DNA of 64,000 nucleotides, taken from the NCBI RefSeq assembly GCF_002351485.1, contig NZ_NWMW01000001.1:1364001-1428000 (forward strand), in the 5' to 3' direction. Positions 61,614-64,000 of the stretch are shown one piece after another. This DNA comes from Sphingomonas spermidinifaciens (GTDB lineage: Bacteria > Pseudomonadota > Alphaproteobacteria > Sphingomonadales > Sphingomonadaceae). The stretch's first letter is position 1; each line of letters begins with the position of its first letter. The position numbers were made by a program, and so were the translations under genes. The notes under the pieces were generated by a model, which was not told the DNA's origin, ran no database searches, and worked only from the letters and a program-made list of their open reading frames with translations.

Positions 61614-62524
61614 CCGATCTCGATCGAATAGAGTTCGCCCGGCCGCCACCCCAGCCCCAGCGCCATGCGGACCGCGACGGCGAGCACGATAAGCGCCAGC
61701 GCGAGGCGCAGCTGCTCGGGCTTCAGCCGCGCGGCGAAGCGCGTGCCGAGCTGAGCCCCCGCGACCGAGCCGATCAGCAGCAGAACGGCGAGCACGATAT
61801 CGACCGCGCGCGTCGTCGTCGCATGCACCATCGTCGCCGCGGCGGTGGTGAACAGGATCTGGAACAGGCTGGTCCCGACGACCACCGCCGTCCCCATGCC
61901 GAGCAGATAGATCATCGCCGGCACCATGAAGAAGCCGCCGCCAACCCCCAGCAGCATCGTCAGCACGCCGGTCACCAGACCCAGGGCGAGCGGCGCCAAC
62001 GGGGAGATGTAGAGCCCCGAGCGATAGAAGCGCCAGCGCAGGGGAAGCGCGGCGACGAGCGGATGGTGCCGCCGCCGTGCCGCTCGCACCGGCTCGCCGC
62101 GCCGCCCGGCCCGCACCGCGCCCAGCGATTCGCGGAGCATCAGCCCGCCGACCGATCCCAGCATGACGACATAGAGGATCGAGATGACCGTATCGATCAG
62201 GCCGCGCGCGCGCAGCACCTCGAACAGCCAGGCACCGACCAGCGATCCGACGACGCCGCCCGCCACCATCACCCCGCCCATCTGGTAGTCGACGCCCTTG
62301 CGCCGTGCATGGGCGAACACCCCCGAGACGCTGGCGCCCGTCACCTGGCTCGCCGCGGACGCCGCCGCCACAGTCGGCGGGATGCCGTAGAAGATGAGGA
62401 GCGGCGTCGTCAGAAAGCCGCCGCCGACCCCGAACATGCCCGAGAGCCAGCCGACGCCGAAGCCCAGCGCGACGATCACCAGCGCGTTCACCGACAGATT
62501 CGCGATCGGAAGATAAAGGTCCAT
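61610..62524 (-). CDS. TSUP (TauE/SafE) family sulfite/sulfonate exporter
   Basis: A 304-residue protein with two repeated halves of about four helices. The repeat motifs are GWLSGMFGVGGGFLTTPLL and LTMLLGVGGGFFMVPAMIYL. TSUP proteins export or import sulfite, sulfoacetate and other sulfur anions. A basic loop (RAGRRGEPVRAARRRH) lies between the halves. It is first of a leftward pair with the TIGR02186 gene. The ATG at 62524 is chosen over a GTG two codons earlier. Confidence 0.9.
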   Translation of the reverse strand: MDLYLPIANLSVNALVIVALGFGVGWLSGMFGVGGGFLTTPLLIFYGIPPTVAAASAASQVTGASVSGVFAHARRKGVDYQMGGVMVAGGVVGSLVGAWLFEVLRARGLIDTVISILYVVMLGSVGGLMLRESLGAVRAGRRGEPVRAARRRHHPLVAALPLRWRFYRSGLYISPLAPLALGLVTGVLTMLLGVGGGFFMVPAMIYLLGMGTAVVVGTSLFQILFTTAAATMVHATTTRAVDIVLAVLLLIGSVAGAQLGTRFAARLKPEQLRLALALIVLAVAVRMALGLGWRPGELYSIEIG

Positions 62525-62630
62525 CGGCACCCGTCGAACGCTGGAGCCTTCCTGCTAGGCCAGCGGGACGGCAAAGAAAACCCGCGGCGGTGCGTGCGCA
62601 GGGAACTTGTCTTTAATCCGAATTAGTCAA

Positions 62631-64000
62631 ATGCTCCGCCAAATCCGAATCGGCTTGGGGGCAGGCCGCGTGGGTGACGGCGAATGGCTGGTGCCGCTGC
62701 TGGGCGCGGCGGTGCATGAGGCGATGTTGTTCGCCGCGATCGGCTTCGCGCTCGGCGGGTTCGACGATCTACTCGTCGATGCCCTGTTCCTGATCCGCCT
62801 TGTCGGCCGCAAGTTGCGCGGGGTGGAGCCGCCGACGCTCGCCGAACTCGACCCGCCGCGCGATCCGATGCGCCCGCTCGCCGTGTTCGTCGCCGCCTGG
62901 GACGAGAGCACGGTGATCGGGGCGATGCTGCGAACGGCATGCTCGCGTTTCGCCGGGCCGGACTGGCGACTTTACGTCGGCGCCTACCCCAACGATCGGG
63001 CGACGATCGACGTCGTCGCGGATATCGCGGCGACCGACGACCGTGTCCGCCTCGTCATCGGCGAGCAGCCGGGACCGACGACCAAGGCCGACTGTCTCAA
63101 TACGATCTGGCAGGCGATGTGCGCCGACGAGGCGACCGACGGCACGCGCGTCCGCGCCGTCGTGCTGCACGATGCCGAGGACGTGGTCCATCGCGGCGAG
63201 CTTGCGGTCTATGCGCATTATCTGGATGCCGGCGCCGATGTGGTGCAGCTGCCGGTCCTGCCGCTCATCGACCAGCAGTCGCGCCTGGTCGCCGGCCATT
63301 ATGCCGACGAGTTTGCGGAGGCGCACGCGAAACAGATGCTGGTGCGCCAGACGCTCGGTGCGGCGATGCCGCTGGCGGGCACCGGCTGCGCGATCGACCG
63401 CGACATGCTTGCGCGCGTGGCGGCGGCGCGCGGCGGCCTGCCCTTCGATCCGGGATCGCTGACCGAGGATTACGAACTGGGCCTGACGATCGGCCGGCTG
63501 GGCGGGCGGGCGGCATTCGTGCGCGTGCTCGACGGCCCGGCGCCGGTAGCGGTGCGCGCCTTCTTTCCCGCCACGCTGACGGCATCGGTTCGCCAGAAGG
63601 CGCGCTGGATGACCGGCATCGCGCTCGCCGGTTGGGACCGAACGGGCTGGGGCCGTCCGCTCGCGCTCGGCGACCACTGGATGCGGATGCGCGACCGGCG
63701 CGCGATCCTGGCGGTGCTGGTGCTCGCCGCCGCCTATGTCTCGCTCGCCGGATGGGGGCTTCTCGCGGCGGTCCACGCTTGGCGCGGCACGGGCGCGGCG
63801 CCGCTCGACCCAGTGCTTGAATGGCTGCTGGGGGCCAATGCCGTACTGCTCGGCTGGCGGCTGATCGTGCGCGCGGCGTTCGTCGGCACGGCCTATGGCC
63901 GCGTCGAGGCGGCGCTGTCGGTGCCGCGCATGGCGGTGGCGAACCTCGTCGCGCTGCTCGCTGCGCGGCGCGCGATCTGGCGCTATGTCGGACTGCTGCG
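62631..64000 (+). CDS. NfrB-like membrane glycosyltransferase, family 2 (partial, C-terminus outside window)
   Basis: The visible 456 residues run to the window edge without a stop. An N-terminal hydrophobic stretch (AMLFAAIGFALGGFDDLLVD) precedes a GT-A domain. It has VLHDAEDVVH (metal DxD-type motif), GTGCAIDRDML, SLTEDYELG (catalytic ED) and QKARWMTGIALAGW (QxxRW). Membrane helices follow from about residue 360. This layout matches NfrB, a phage N4 receptor component and c-di-GMP-linked glycosyltransferase in E. coli; a C-terminal c-di-GMP-binding domain would be beyond the window. Start may be the GTG 13 codons later. It is divergent from the TSUP gene. Confidence 0.88.
   Translation, partial: MLRQIRIGLGAGRVGDGEWLVPLLGAAVHEAMLFAAIGFALGGFDDLLVDALFLIRLVGRKLRGVEPPTLAELDPPRDPMRPLAVFVAAWDESTVIGAMLRTACSRFAGPDWRLYVGAYPNDRATIDVVADIAATDDRVRLVIGEQPGPTTKADCLNTIWQAMCADEATDGTRVRAVVLHDAEDVVHRGELAVYAHYLDAGADVVQLPVLPLIDQQSRLVAGHYADEFAEAHAKQMLVRQTLGAAMPLAGTGCAIDRDMLARVAAARGGLPFDPGSLTEDYELGLTIGRLGGRAAFVRVLDGPAPVAVRAFFPATLTASVRQKARWMTGIALAGWDRTGWGRPLALGDHWMRMRDRRAILAVLVLAAAYVSLAGWGLLAAVHAWRGTGAAPLDPVLEWLLGANAVLLGWRLIVRAAFVGTAYGRVEAALSVPRMAVANLVALLAARRAIWRYVGLL

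Overview
The window is a high-GC, gene-dense piece of an alphaproteobacterial chromosome, most likely from a sphingomonad (Sphingomonas or a close relative). Four things point there: a TonB receptor / FAD halogenase / SapC cluster; a short PopZ (DUF2497) between tolC and valS; the order nuoA-N, birA, coaX, ribonuclease J, DUF1467; and short dispersed hairpins with cores such as CCCCGGA-CTTGA-TCCGGGG and CCCAGC-GAAA-GCTGGG, which I associate with sphingomonad genomes. I saw no rRNA, tRNA, CRISPR array, transposase or prophage gene. No stretch longer than about 250 bases lacks a gene.

Layout. 1-6518: an outer-membrane nutrient uptake and modification locus (SapC, tryptophan-halogenase family flavoprotein, TonB-dependent receptor) with a divergent MFS permease. 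Two matching GAACGTTC palindromes lie in the shared promoter region. 6540-8863: Dps, a degenerate GDT1-like membrane protein, ribosomal protein L33 with a good terminator, and a Crp/Fnr regulator. 8957-12693: rpoN, lptB and metK. 12751-17701: lnt, oligopeptidase B and an APC amino-acid permease, with aminopeptidase P divergent (17770-19566), suggesting peptide and amino-acid use. 19608-23973: pgi, alr and an MHS-type permease with a large extra loop. 24155-31393: valS, a LOV blue-light hybrid histidine kinase, popZ, tolC and pcm. 31539-34198: an Hpt-like protein lacking its phosphoacceptor histidine, divergent from a 764-residue membrane-anchored coiled-coil protein.

34314-52668 is one long leftward block of tightly packed, often overlapping genes: nuoA to nuoN (complex I), then birA, coaX, ribonuclease J and a DUF1467 protein. 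A 54-residue, two-helix membrane protein lies between nuoE and nuoF and overlaps both neighbours. It is the best candidate for something undescribed. 52919-56739: inositol monophosphatase family protein, EF-P, LysE exporter, LytM-type M23 peptidase and L,D-transpeptidase. 56880-57940: a CPCC-type cysteine-rich protein in a locally AT-richer patch, and thiE. 58120-62524: class I fructose-bisphosphate aldolase, an orphan HerA-like ATPase, a TIGR02186 protein and a TSUP exporter. The window ends inside an NfrB-like membrane glycosyltransferase.

No complete new defence or biosynthetic system is evident. The unusual material is small: the nuoE-nuoF insert, the histidine-less Hpt with its coiled-coil neighbour, light sensing beside popZ, His-rich and disordered additions to complex I subunits, and a non-standard birA start.
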